A stretch of 27,196 nucleotides of DNA from Dunaliella salina (GCA_002284615.2 MU069451.1:382979-410174), one strand, 5' to 3'. Positions 10,172 through 18,780 are shown, counted from the stretch's first letter. Notes: generated by a model from the letters alone, not told the origin. A program made the numbers and translations.

Positions 10172-10710
10172 GAAAAGAAAAGAAAAGAAAAGAAAAGAAA
10201 AGAAAAAAAGAAAAGAAAAGAAAAGAAAAGAAAAGAAAAGAAAAGAAAAGAAAAGAAAAGAAAANGAAAAGAAAAGAAAAGAAAAGAAAAGAAAAGAAAA
10301 GAAAAGAAAAGAAAAGAAAAGAAAAGAAAAGAAAAGAAAAGAAAAGAAAAGAAAAGAAAACTACACAGGCAGAGAAACTCTCCCGACATCAATTAAGGAA
10401 AAGGAGACACATTGGCTCAAAAAAAAGTTATGTGCCCCCTCCACCACAAGGTGATGCAACCTTGAAGTATATCAATGAGCTGAAGAACACACTTAAGAGG
10501 AGGAACCTGTGACGTCTCTACGTAAAGCACTCGTACCAGGAGAACACAGGCAACTTCAATTGTGTGAGAGTGAACTACTACCTTTTCACCGTGCCTTGGA
10601 ACAACAGTACAGATTACTACCTCAGACGCACAACACCTGACCTCCAGCATTTGTTACTGTAGACGATCTCACTCGTCAAGGTTTTGAGGGAACCACAGAG
10701 TCTCCAAACA
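9460..10710 (+). mobile_element. LINE ORF2 5' region remnant with cysteine-protease-like motif
   Basis: Frame-broken coding text on the plus strand. MEKLQINLTPDQQVATSNAK starts at 9463. DDRIAVLEQAALAFLHSLF lies near 9735. The frame starting at 9744 carries LYMEDQEKGFCLAHAFNLAI at about 9990-10045. GFCLAHAFN resembles the catalytic-Cys segment (GxCxxHxxN) of Josephin/OTU-like cysteine peptidases. After an interruption at about 10070-10452, the same frame resumes with GDATLKYINELKNTLKRRN, then, past a stop, NTGNFNCVRVNYYLF and YYLRRTTPDLQHLL. Dualen/RandI LINEs carry a cysteine-protease domain in ORF2 (known of the family), so the assignment fits, but it rests on short motifs. Stops and frameshifts make it non-functional. 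Confidence 0.5.
10070..10452 (-). mobile_element. 5'-truncated LINE 3' end, subfamily B, with long (TTTTC)n tail
   Basis: In the minus direction the order is CTTGTGGTGGAGGGGGCAC, GTGTCTCCTTTTCCTTAATT, a hairpin GATGTCGGGAG...CTGCCTGTGTAG, then about 290 bp of TTTTC repeats. On the plus strand the repeats read AAAAG at about 10073-10360, with occasional AAAAAG and AAAGG variants. The insertion interrupts the ORF2 remnant. Left flank GGTAATCAA (about 10064) and right flank GGTGATGCAA (about 10450) may be a diverged target-site duplication. A single N sits at 10265 inside the array. Confidence 0.85.
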
Positions 10711-11480
10711 GTCATTGGCTCACAACCCATGGCCACCCCATGCGCGTACTTTGACCTAAGGCGTACTTTGACCTAAAAGCTTCTAATCCCCAGACAGACA
10801 TCATACTAACGAATAGGTGAATTTTTTAAAGAAGTGTGGATCTCATGGTACCAAGATCCAACAAAGGCACTGACGAACGACCAAAAATTCCTCTGGCAAT
10901 AATTACTCAAGCTGCATGTATGATACTAAGGAAAATGCACAGGGATTGTCGCTCCTCACCGCCTACAAATCCTGCTTCAAGCATACAGTGCGGCCAGAAA
11001 AGCTGGTCTCCAAGCCTCCATTCAGCCCCCTGCTCAAAATGAAGCAACAGAAATCATGGGTCTTCTGCACACTTCACAACTTGGAAAAGGCAAACAAAAA
11101 GTTAAGGAATCCAACTTTCTACGCACACCAGTTCACATTCTTAGAGCCCTCACGCGCTAAGCGCTGGTTACCCAAGAAAAGTTTGCGGGCCCCCTTGACT
11201 ATGACATCCATTACAAGGCATATTGGAGTCCTTTTGCTCGAGGCAGAGTTTTGGTGCCAACATTAAATATGTTTAGAACCAAATTTACAGGGTTCAACCT
11301 TTTTTCTTCTGCCATCCCACCTGTGATGACGAATTCATCTGCTACCTTGTCATGCATGCCCTATCTTCAATTTCCAGCACGACTAACCCAACTGTTGCCT
11401 TCATGCTCCTCCCCAGCCAGATGAGATGGACCAAGACCTTCTTTGAAAGGAGAGACACGCTGATTCACTTGTTACCCTGA
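10711..11480 (+). mobile_element. Decayed LINE ORF2 middle region
   Basis: Open stretches continue in shifting plus frames: 10836-11042 and 10916-11266, the latter with WVFCTLHNLEKANKKLRNPT and FYAHQFTFLEPSRAKRWLP. A 10-12 bp repeat (GCGTACTTTGACCTAA, twice) lies at about 10743-10778. No reverse-transcriptase motif (FADD/YADD box) was found, so the RT core is deleted or too decayed. Assigned to the element by position only. Confidence 0.35.
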
Positions 11481-12325
11481 CCATGCCACAGTCCTTGCCA
11501 AGTTTCCCGAATGGCCCCAGACCTAGCTATGCCTACCTTCTTTTTCTTGCTCCTCCTAAAAAACTGTGGCACATGCAGCTTATTGCCATTTGGAACAATG
11601 AGGGAAAGCAAAGTCTCTCTCAGAACAACCCAAAATGGCTAGAGGCTTTACAATGTGAGATTCCCAAAGGGAAATGGTACCACAGAAGCAGTCAACAGAT
11701 TGCAAAGAAACAAGACACTTCCCTCTGTTTTAAAGCACCTAGCACATGGAGGAAAAGATTTGCTCTTTTGCATCATGACACACACAACCTTTTCGAAGTC
11801 TACAGCCAACGAAAAACCATTCGACTAACATGCAACCATACCTGCAACCCCTAAAACCGAAGATCCCTGATGGTATTATAGTTCTGCCCTTTGAAGGCAG
11901 AGACTCCACACATTACCTTCAGAATATGAATCCCAGAGATAGAGGTATACACTTCATTCAGGTAAAATGTTGCTCTGACTCCGAACCTGAACAGAACCTC
12001 CTCACTGCACAAAATCAGCACAAACGCGCCGTTCAGCTCTTGCGCACAAAAAATCTCTGGGGTGCACAAAAAAAACTCTGGGGCTCTTGCGCACAAAAAA
12101 TCTCTGGGACATTGCAATAACGGAGTCACATTGCACACCATACTCATTAGAGTTGCTGGAACTCTCTACAATCCCTGTACTATTGATCCCCTCTGCAAAC
12201 TTGGTCTACAACCAAAGACAAAGCCCACACAACTGCAAAGAAAATCTCCACTATCACGCTGTAAAGACCCTAACAGAAATTAAAACACCAAGACTGCCAT
12301 CCAATGTAGCAACACAAGAAATGTT
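11480..12325 (+). mobile_element. LINE ORF2 C-terminal region, endonuclease-like, decayed
   Basis: From 11483 to 12330 the frames give PSYAYLLFLAPPKKLWHMQL, WNNEGKQSLSQNNPKWLEAL, IPDGIIVLPFEGRDS (about 11866) and RGIHFIQVKCCSDSEPEQNL (about 11943-12000). Then come VTLHTILIRVAGTLYNPC-like text in a neighbouring frame (12127-12180), NLVYNQRQSPHNCKENLHYH (12200-12260) and AVKTLTEI. The minus-strand copy at 19609-20140 has the intact-looking order RPD...HFLELEFCPDTNP. The PD ... (I/L)E(V/L) ... K pattern resembles a PD-(D/E)XK restriction-like endonuclease, which RLE-type LINEs carry C-terminal to RT. Here E is replaced by Q. A 23-bp direct repeat (GCTCTTGCGCACAAAAAATC, then TCTGGG) spans about 12037-12110. 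Confidence 0.6.
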
Positions 12326-12540
12326 TGTTTAGGGGGAAGGGGGCTACGGGGCGGGCTGCGTGCAGGACAGCGAGGGGCGCAACTGGAAGAATGGCCGACG
12401 ACCTGCCGGACCCACATTAGCTGAGCTCTGAATAGCTAGCTTTCATTGGTGGGGCTCGCTGTTAGTGCCAGCAATGACTGTTGGGCCTTTCCTTATTGCA
12501 CGCTGGTTGTGCTTAGCGTAGACATTTACTTTTACTTGAA
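12326..12540 (+). mobile_element. LINE 3' end, subfamily A, sense copy
   Basis: After the coding remnant comes GGCCGACGACCTGCCGGACC, then CACATTAGC (the ...PPDPH-stop end of the ORF family), TGGTGGGGCTCGCTGTTAG, CCTTTCCTTATTGCACGC, a hairpin remnant (CGCT...AGCG) and TAGACATTTACTTTTACTTG in place of a clean TTTTC tail. It continues directly from 11480-12325, so this is the 3' end of the same insertion. Confidence 0.8.
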
Positions 12541-12789
12541 AAGCTTGAAGATGACGTATCCATTAGTGCCAAGCAGAAATTTTGAGGAGTCCAGCAAGGA
12601 GGATTTCTGTTGCTGAGAGGGATGTCTGTATGGAAAACCTTGTGATGAGGAGAACTGTTGCAGCGAGTGAGAGAATTGTAGGCGTGCGCAGGCTCTCAAT
12701 CACAGGCTCCGAACCAGTTGCAATGTATGGGCTCCGTTGCCCGGTTACACCCTAGTGAAAGGCTTTGGTCCAAAAGGTTGAAAGGGGTT
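12541..12789. other. No gene recognised; spacer between inverted LINE tails
   Basis: About 250 bp with no coding signal, flanked by a plus-strand and a minus-strand A-type tail facing each other. Confidence 0.5.
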
Positions 12790-12962
12790 AGCTGAAAAGT
12801 AAAAGATAACACTCAACGTTGAGTAACACAGCAAGCGTGTATCGAGGAAAGACCAAACAGTCAGTGCTGAATCTAACAGCGAGTCCCACCAACGGAGGCT
12901 AGCTATGAGCAGCCAATCTAATGTGGGTCTGGTGGGTCAGCCATCCGTTCAACTGTGCGCCT
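12790..12962 (-). mobile_element. LINE 3' end, subfamily A, minus-strand copy
   Basis: The minus strand reads GGCTGACCCACCAGACCCAC, ATTAGATTGGCTGCTCATAG, GGTGGGACTCGCTGTTAGAT, TGGTCTTTCCTCGATACACG and then TTATCTTTTACTTTTC. This aligns along its length with the sense copies at 5290-5392 and 12326-12540. The hairpin stem is changed but can pair (ACTCAACGTTGAGT). Confidence 0.75.
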
Positions 12963-13117
12963 TGCTCTCCTGTACGCAGCCCTGGTTTACAAGAAAGGGA
13001 CCGTCAGTCAAAAGGCATGACTGCTAAGATGAGAAGACAGCAAACTCAGCGGCAGGAAAATCAATTTGTTGTGATGTTTGCTATTCAGGGACGTCCGACT
13101 TTCACTAAAAGTTTCAG

Positions 13118-13156
13118 CCCTAAACCCTTAAACTTTAAAACCCTAAACCCTAAATC
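13118..13156. repeat. Interstitial telomere-type repeat (CCCTAAA)
   Basis: CCCTAAACCCTTAAAC, then TTTAAAACCCTAAACCCTAA: about five degenerate CCCTAAA units. It abuts the LINE RNase H remnant that begins at about 13157. A shorter TTTAGGG-like stretch is at 4534-4549. Confidence 0.75.
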
Positions 13157-13680
13157 AGATCAGAAACCAGCTGCAATCTTTGTAGCTCTACAGCAAGGGC
13201 GCATTTTCATTGCAACTGACACTTCTTCAGCACTGAATCAAATTATAATCTGAATCTTCAAACCCAAGGTCTCATGCTGGCATCACTGGAAATGGATGTG
13301 CAGATGCTATTGCAAAATATCAGGCCAACCAAGCCAGCAACTGTGTGGCAGATACCGAGATTCCCCATGCAGGTCCTGGCGGAAACCCATTTACACACAT
13401 TTTTTTTGTTAGCCAAGGAAGAAAAATGAGTGCATATAGCGGGCACATCTACAGATCCTCCACATGCCCCCAAGCTCACCTATTTCCCCAACCTTGAAGA
13501 TGCTGTCAAATTCCAAATGCATGCTAAACACGAACTTATGTATGCCTATGCCAAAAGAGTTATTATTACTATCAAAACTTATTACCGCATGTAGATAACA
13601 AAATTAGCAATGCCTTTAGAAATATGCCCTACATTTCTGTACCTATGAAGTATACCATCCTGCAGTATTGCACAGGCACA
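13157..13680 (+). mobile_element. LINE RNase H domain remnant
   Basis: GRIFIATDTSSALNQI at about 13197-13245 matches the Asp-containing second motif of RNase H. After a frame break, SHAGITGNGCADAIAKYQAN at about 13271-13330 matches the HxGxxGNExAD motif, with the usual Glu replaced by Gly. DTEIPHAGPGGNPFTHIFF follows at about 13350-13405, and the same text occurs on the minus strand at 17600-17756. Then YFPNLEDAVKFQMHAKHELM (13483-13545) and, past stops, YTILQYCTGT-like text run into the tail of the next element. Frameshifts and stops make it dead. This domain places the element among RNase H-bearing LINEs. Confidence 0.7.
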
Positions 13681-14051
13681 AAAAGGAGAAAAATGAAAAA
13701 GAGAAAACTATGTAGGCAAAGAAATCTCCCTACATCAATTGAGCAAAAGGAGACACATTGACTGAATGAGCATGAACTTGAAGTTGTTGGGCAGGCTTAG
13801 TGGCTTCTTTGGTGATCCAGTCCTAGTTGTTCCCAAATTGTCGCCCACCAACTGTTCACTGTTGCGCAACAACTGTGCTCCCACTGCGCAGTGTACTGCG
13901 CAGAGCTATAGTCGTTGCGCCAGTTGTTCCCGAATTGCCGCTCTTGAGAGAGCAGGTATGTGGTTGCACAGTCACGATTCACGGTTGCTCACTTATTCTT
14001 GCTGTCCTGTTGACTAGAATGAGCATGAAGTTGTTGAGCAAGCTCAGTGGT

Positions 14052-14052
<1 letters not shown>
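13681..14052 (-). mobile_element. Two LINE B-type minus fragments
   Basis: On the plus strand an A-rich tail remnant (GAAAAATGAAAAAGAG) is followed by ATGTAGG (13710-13716) and CCTACAT (13729-13735), the B-type hairpin, then CAATTGAGCAAAAGGAGACA. A coding piece in the minus direction reads LGLDHQR, a conserved ORF2 C-terminal string, ending near 13830. A second minus fragment at about 14005-14052 reads ELAQQLHAHSSQQDS, the adjoining conserved block (compare QLHAHSVQHAHKL at 23820-23890). It is cut by the CA microsatellite at its 5' side. Between them, 13836-14004 holds short palindromes (GTTGCGCAAC, CTGCGCAG twice). Confidence 0.7.
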
Positions 14053-14108
<56 letters not shown>

Positions 14109-14136
14109 NNNNNNNNNNNNNNNNNNNNNNNNNNNN

Positions 14137-14203
<67 letters not shown>
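14053..14203. repeat. (CA)n microsatellite with assembly gap
   Basis: CA array on both sides of 28 Ns (14109-14136). The true length is unknown. It lies in the intron immediately upstream of the first visible lipase exon and interrupts a LINE fragment. Confidence 0.97.
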
Positions 14204-14206
<3 letters not shown>

Positions 14207-14215
14207 TACATGCAG

Positions 14216-17073
14216 GTGGATGATGAACACATGGGGGAACACCTATTCCAGGGAGCACAAAGATTTTTCAGATCCTGATCCAAGGTGACCACCCCTACAA
14301 CCTTTGCACTCAGTCTCTCTCGTCAGATTGCAATGAAAACAAAACAGTCCCACATCATCATGAATTCACACTTCTTGAGATGGCAACCCGAGATGAAAAT
14401 GTAGCTCCCTTCAATTTGTTTGAGCTCGTGATCAACCGAAAGGTGGAAGCTGTTTTGCTTACGCCAGACCCTGGGATGCAGTTGGGTAATTGAGAGTAAC
14501 TCAAAGGAACACCTTAATGCTCCATGTCTGTATCTTGTCTTTGCCACCTCAACTCCACTAAATAGGGCTGGGCGTGGGATATGAATGATGTGGCACAAGG
14601 TGATGTTCCTCATTTGGGCAAGGATCGTGGCACTGGAAGATGTTCCTAGACATGAGAGGGCACAAGAGAAAGTTCCTTTTTCTGTGCATGGAGCATGGAC
14701 CAGATGGTACTGGATCAGATGGTTCTGGTAATAAAAGATGTTCCCACCTCTGTTACCTCACTTGTACTTTACAGGTTTTGGGCGTGGAGCATGGATGAGA
14801 TGGCACTGGAAGATGTCCCTGCTGTGGTGGCTTACGTGCTTGGCATGACACGCGCCAAGAAGGTGTGAGAGAGATGCAAGGTAAAAGAAGGAAACAAATT
14901 CCGACAAAAATCAATCCAAGAAAAAACATCAAAAAGGAGAAGGGTAGGTAAATCAACTTGAAGTCAGGCTGCATGCATTAAACAAGACTTTCTAACTTGT
15001 CATGCAGTTAGAGCCTCACCACTTATGCTCATGAACCTAGCCTAACCTAATCTTTGCTGGGAGCAAACGTGAAGGGGTGTCACAGGGCCTGTTTTGGAGG
15101 TTTGCGAACTTTTTTGAGCATCTCAAGAGCCGCCTCCCCAATTATTTATACATTCGTTATCTGGCTGCACGTTATCTGGCTGCAAGGATACAACTCTGCA
15201 AGAAACGGTGAAAGAATCCGCTTGGTATGTGACCCAACTTCTCCAAAAAAGGAAAAATATGGCAATTTGGTGAACAATAGGAATCTCCTGACGTTCCTCT
15301 TCTTGTCTGGTTAATCTCCAAGGATGTAGAAATAACATGATATGCACTATTGGAAAAATGGAATCAATTTGTAACTTTGCTAGGGTGCAAGAATATCCGA
15401 GGGGTCTCTCTTGAGCCCAAAAATGTGTTTGCACTCATGGAGCAAACGTTGCGGATATCATTTTCATTTTGAGTTCGCAGCAATTACTTCTTTAGTGCGA
15501 AACGTCCTGTAAAAAGGCTCAGATGTGAAATTTGGAGTCGAAATCTCAAGGAGACGTCAGATCACCTGCCAACCTGTGTCCTGGTGTGTATCACCCCATG
15601 GCATGTACCGAGATCACAATTTTTAGTACTGGTGCATGAAAGTCAGAACATTCTGTGCCAAGTCTGCTACTGTTTCAAAGCAGGTGATTTCATGCTTCTG
15701 GGCATTCAAAGCTGTAGACACTGGTGACACCCCTAGCTGAACCCAGGGGGTAATGATGTATCATTTCAGACAGTACCTCCAACACCTCAGAAAAAATAAT
15801 GCGCAAGGGTACCTCGTTGCTTCTGTAAGAGACCTTGGGAAGAGGCAAGGTTTGCAACATTTTTTTCCTGCGTGTGAAAACACTCCCCACATTAAGTAAG
15901 GAAAAGAAGGAGGTCCAAAGACTTGTGTGCACCCTCCACCTACGGATGAAAGGGGAAAAACCTGCATGTGATCAGGCACCTGCTGGCATGTATCTCCTTT
16001 CCCTTGAGTGATGTTGGGAGAGAATCCTCTGCCCAAGCTATATCTATCTTTTTCTTCAAGCCTCTCTGTGCAAACTGAGCTGGTTGAGCTTTTTCAATGG
16101 ACCTGATTTTCCTCCTTTGTTGACTTCATTGGGGCAGCAAGGCAAGCAAAGGGTACAGACTTGGTTCTTCCTTTCTGTTTGGATGCAGGTGCCTGTGATT
16201 GGGCACAGCCAAGGCGGAACCCTTGCCATTGCGGCTCTCGCAGAGTTGCCTAGAATGAATGAGGCAGTGAGCTTGTTGGTCGGATTGGGCCCTGTGGTGA
16301 GGATGCCCTTGGGCTGCCTTGCCTTGTGAAAAGTTTTCTCCCTCATCCTTTCTTGTTTTGCCCTCCTGAGGATACCATGCTGCTCCTGAGTGCATCTTTT
16401 TCACAGCTGCTTATTAAAAGCGTAATATCAAACATCTGTGTGTTGAAGAACAGACAGAGTGAACACTCAGGATCAAACAAACTTGCATTCCTCCCTCTTT
16501 TCATACCGCAACTCTCCTTGCGGATACATCTGCCTGGAAAAGATGGCGCGCGCTGAGGACGCTTAAGGAGCAGCTTTGGTGGTAGTACTTGGCATTTTCT
16601 TCTGTAAAACCAAGTCAAGAAAGCACAACCACCATCCCATCCTTGGTTTTGTGCTGCAGGTATACTCCAAGTACATGACGGCACCGGGGCTTGTCTCATT
16701 CAGTGCAAGAGCCAATGATTCAATTGTTTACAACCTCCTGCCACCGCAGGTCAGCCATGAATGTTATTTGAAATTACAAATCATTTGAAACTATGATTTT
16801 ATGAAAGGAACGCCTGTTAGGCTGTGCACACAGATCAGCAAGGATATGCTGGGCATTGCAGCATTGCTTGGTTCACTTTCCTCTTTTTAAGGGCACAGAT
16901 ACCATCCAACCAATCTATCTCTTGATTTTGCAGGAGTGGATCTTCGTGAGTGAGTCTTCACACGACATTTACCTGAGCAACCTTTGTCAGCTACCGCCTG
17001 CCATACCACGATGCCTTGTGACAACAGCACAAATGTTTGGCACCAGTGATCACATCTCAGTTCTGCAGTACCG
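14216..17073 (+). CDS. Acid lipase (LIPA/gastric-lipase type alpha/beta hydrolase), N-terminal half, five exons
   Basis: Exons are 14216-14284, 14775-14862, 16189-16296, 16660-16749 and 16934-17073, each flanked by AG and GT (last donor GTAAGT). The phases agree throughout: 1-base start, 2/1 split Arg, then 0, 0, 0, ending with two bases. Motifs in order are WMMNTWGNTYSREH (family WxGNxRGNxxSRxH), FWAWSMDEMALEDVPA (family FWxFSxDEMAxYDLPA), VIGHSQGGT with the nucleophile Ser in GxSxG, LLVGLGPV, then LPPQ/EWIF and NLCQLPPAIPRC. These enzymes hydrolyse neutral lipid esters such as triacylglycerols or sterol esters, usually in lysosome/vacuole-like compartments or outside the cell. N-terminal exons (about 100 residues, including any signal peptide) were not found upstream, where LINEs fill the sequence. 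No plus-strand exon for the Asp/His half follows 17073. The matching exons lie on the minus strand at 24529-26390. Confidence 0.85.
14285..14494 (+). other. Unexplained open frame inside a lipase intron
   Basis: A plus frame is open from about 14226 to a TGA at 14492-14494. It gives protein-like text such as EFTLLEMATRDENVAPFNLF and VINRKVEAVLLTPDPGMQLG. It is not in the frame of the neighbouring lipase exons, which join directly without it. A mobile-element relic or chance are the options. Not recognised. Confidence 0.3.
15155..15184. repeat. Perfect 15-bp tandem duplication
   Basis: CGTTATCTGGCTGCA occurs twice head to tail, within the lipase intron 14863-16188. The rest of that intron (about 1.3 kb) has no recognised gene. 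Confidence 0.9.
15840..15960 (-). mobile_element. Degenerate LINE B-type 3' end (possible)
   Basis: The plus strand has ACTCCCCACATTAAGTAAGG, AAAAGAAGGAGG and CACCCTCCACC in the same order as the B-type untranslated region (CTCCCTACATCAATTAAGG, AAAAGGAGACA, CCCCCTCCACC). The hairpin and tail are not intact. Confidence 0.4.
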
Positions 17074-17085
17074 GTAAGTTGCCCT

Positions 17086-17281
17086 CTTTAGATAGTCTCT
17101 GAGGGTTGCCTTCGAAGCCTTGATTAACAAGATTGTCCAGGTCTAATTTGTTGCCTACGGAGTCTTCTGTTTGTTCTGGTATCTCCTCCAAGTCAAAGGC
17201 TTGCACATGATCATCCAAGTCTGGATGCATTTGTAACATATCAGCAGCTCCCCATTTATGATGCCATTCAACATAAATCAT
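17086..17281 (-). other. Acidic open frame, unrecognised
   Basis: A minus-strand frame running from 17281 down to about 17057 encodes acidic text, including HPDLDDHVQAFDLEEIPEQT and GNKLDLDNLVNQGFEGNPQ. It lies within what would be the next lipase intron and is followed on its 5' side by TCTGAATCAGA repeats. No family is recognised. It may be a decayed transposon or host fragment. Confidence 0.3.
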
Positions 17282-17284
17282 GAC

Positions 17285-17595
17285 TTACTCTGATTCAGAG
17301 CGCCTTCAGAGGGTCCATCACAAGGCAGATGGGAACTTTGATGAATTGGTCTGACTCTGAGAAGTTGAGCACTGATTCAGTGGCAGTTCAGACATTATGT
17401 GAATAGGCAGATGGACCCAAGTTAATGTTAGACTGGTTTTATTCTGATTCAGACCATCATCAGAGGCTCTTAGTGGTGCTATACAGCGGCAGCCTCTGAC
17501 TCAGACCCCCTTGCTTCTAATTCAGAGGCCATTCAGAGGCACCCTCTGAAACAGACCCTCTTCAGACCAATCAGACCTGGAATCAGAGAAACCAA
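17285..17595. repeat. Degenerate TCTGAATCAGA (TTCAGA) repeat
   Basis: CTGATTCAGAG and relatives (TCTGACTC, CTGATTCAG, TTCTGATTCAGAC, CTCTGACTCAGAC, CTAATTCAGAGG, CATTCAGAGGC, CTCTTCAGACC, AATCAGAGAA) recur every 15-50 bp. The unit is itself near-palindromic. Confidence 0.65.
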
Positions 17596-17599
17596 AACT

Positions 17600-17756
17600 T
17601 TCCGACTTGTAGATGTACCTGCGGCGAGCAGTCTTTTTTCTTCTTTGGCTAGCCAGAAAACATGTGTAAATGCATTTCCGCCAGGACCTGCACCAGGGAT
17701 CTGAATGTCTGCCATGCAGTTGTTGGTTGATTTGCCTAATGTTTAAGAGTTTCACT
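17600..17756 (-). mobile_element. LINE RNase H-adjacent fragment, inverted
   Basis: The minus frame reads ADIQIPGAGPGGNAFTHVFW, then LAKEEKRLLAAGTSTSRKV. This is the same block as DTEIPHAGPGGNPFTHIFF in the sense copy at 13350-13405. It ends exactly where a plus-strand LINE C-terminal fragment begins (17757), giving an inverted 5' part next to a sense 3' part. Confidence 0.7.
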
Positions 17757-18250
17757 TCATCGAGCTGGAGTTATGCTCAGACACCAAGCCTGAACAAACT
17801 CTCTTGACTGCACAAAATCAACCAAAAACACCTCCAAAAAGCCTGTGCACAAAAACCCTCCGAGGCACACATCGCAACAATAATCACATTACATACCTTA
17901 TTCATTGGAGTTGCTGGAGCCGTTTATAACCCCTGCCCCATTGATCCCGTCGGCAAACTTGGCTTAACTAAAGAAACGGCAACCTGGCGACAAAACTCCA
18001 CTGCCATGCTGTTAAAACTTTGACAAAAATTTGCAACACTAAGAGCAACATCCAATACAACAATGTCAACAAGATAGAACCGGGGGCACAGACTGGGCGG
18101 GCTGGGCATAGAGGGTCAGACACACGCCTGGGTGGATGGCCGACAACCCACCGGATCCCAATAAATTGTCAAAGTTCATCTACTGGTGAGGCTCACAGTT
18201 AGTCCCAGCGCTGACTATTGAGTCTTCCCTTAATGCACGCTGGGTCTCCT
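17757..18250 (+). mobile_element. LINE ORF2 C-terminus and 3' end, subfamily A
   Basis: Sense frame: FIELELCSDTKPEQTLLTAQ at 17756-17815 (the endonuclease-like E motif), then ITYLIHWSCW / GVAGAVYNPCPIDP-like text in shifting frames (17885-17945), KLHCHAVKTLTKI (17995-18035) and NPPDPN-like text at about 18146. The 3' region follows: GGTGAGGCTCACAGTTAG, TCTTCCCTTAATGCACGC, and an end near 18250 without a clear TTTTC tail. It aligns along its length with 11943-12540. Confidence 0.8.
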
Positions 18251-18317
18251 TCACCACAGGTACAGACCAAATAGGTAAAGAATGGGAGAGGATAGGATTG
18301 CAAAGGGTTACAAAGCT

Positions 18318-18630
18318 GAAAAGAAAAGAGAAGAAAGGTCTATGCAAGCCGAAGGCCGCGTGCATTAAGGGAAGAACCCTTAACAAAAGTTGGTGGTCTC
18401 ACCAAGGGGCCCTCAACCTAAACTAGGCAAAACTAACCTAGGAGAAAGCAGGAGACAAAACTAATGGGGATCCGGAGGGTTGCTTGCCATGCTCCTGAGC
18501 GCTCGGACTCTCCTTCTTCCATCCTCAGCCGCCTCCGTGCGCCCAGCAAACCCCCTCCCAGATGCCCCCTGAAAGCAAAGTGCATGTCCAGTGTTAGTGA
18601 TGGTTGATAATCTTTAGATGGCATGGTCCC
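18318..18630 (-). mobile_element. LINE 3' end, subfamily A, minus-strand copy
   Basis: The plus strand begins with the tail GAAAAGAAAAGAGAAGAAAG, followed by the hairpin (GCAAGCCGAAGGCCGCG), TGCATTAAGGGAAG, AAAAGTTGGTGGTCTCACC and GGGGATCCGGAGGGTT (complement of a NPPDPH end). It aligns over about 290 bp with 22160-22470, including GGTTGCTTGCCATGCTCCTG versus GGTTGTCCGCCATGCTCCTA and the following CCCGGACTCC block. It faces the sense copy ending at 18250, tail to tail. Confidence 0.85.
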
Positions 18631-18657
18631 TCAGCTGGGATGCTAGCGATTTAGCTT

Positions 18658-18780
18658 TCTTTTTTTTTTTTTTTGGTCAGGCCCAGATGTATAAGAGGTG
18701 TGATTATAAGTAAGTAAGTCATGCCACCCACATCAATTAAAATGGTATGCAAAGTCACTTTGTTATTCCTGTTTTGCTTT
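18658..18780 (-). mobile_element. LINE ORF2 C-terminal fragment cut by a poly(A) tract
   Basis: The minus frame reads NNKVTLHTILIDVGGM and then PLIHLGLT, the conserved (V)TLHTILxGVGGxxY...LxxLGL block. It then passes straight into an A run (plus-strand T run 18660-18674). Only about 40 codons survive. Confidence 0.75.

Noticed and set aside
10042..10512. Long Lys/Arg/Glu-rich or Phe/Leu/Ser-rich open frames on both strands
   Set aside because: They are translations of the (AAAAG)n array and exist only because a pentamer repeat without stops is open in many frames.
13827..14292. His/Thr and Cys/Val repeat frames
   Set aside because: CA microsatellite translations running through the Ns.
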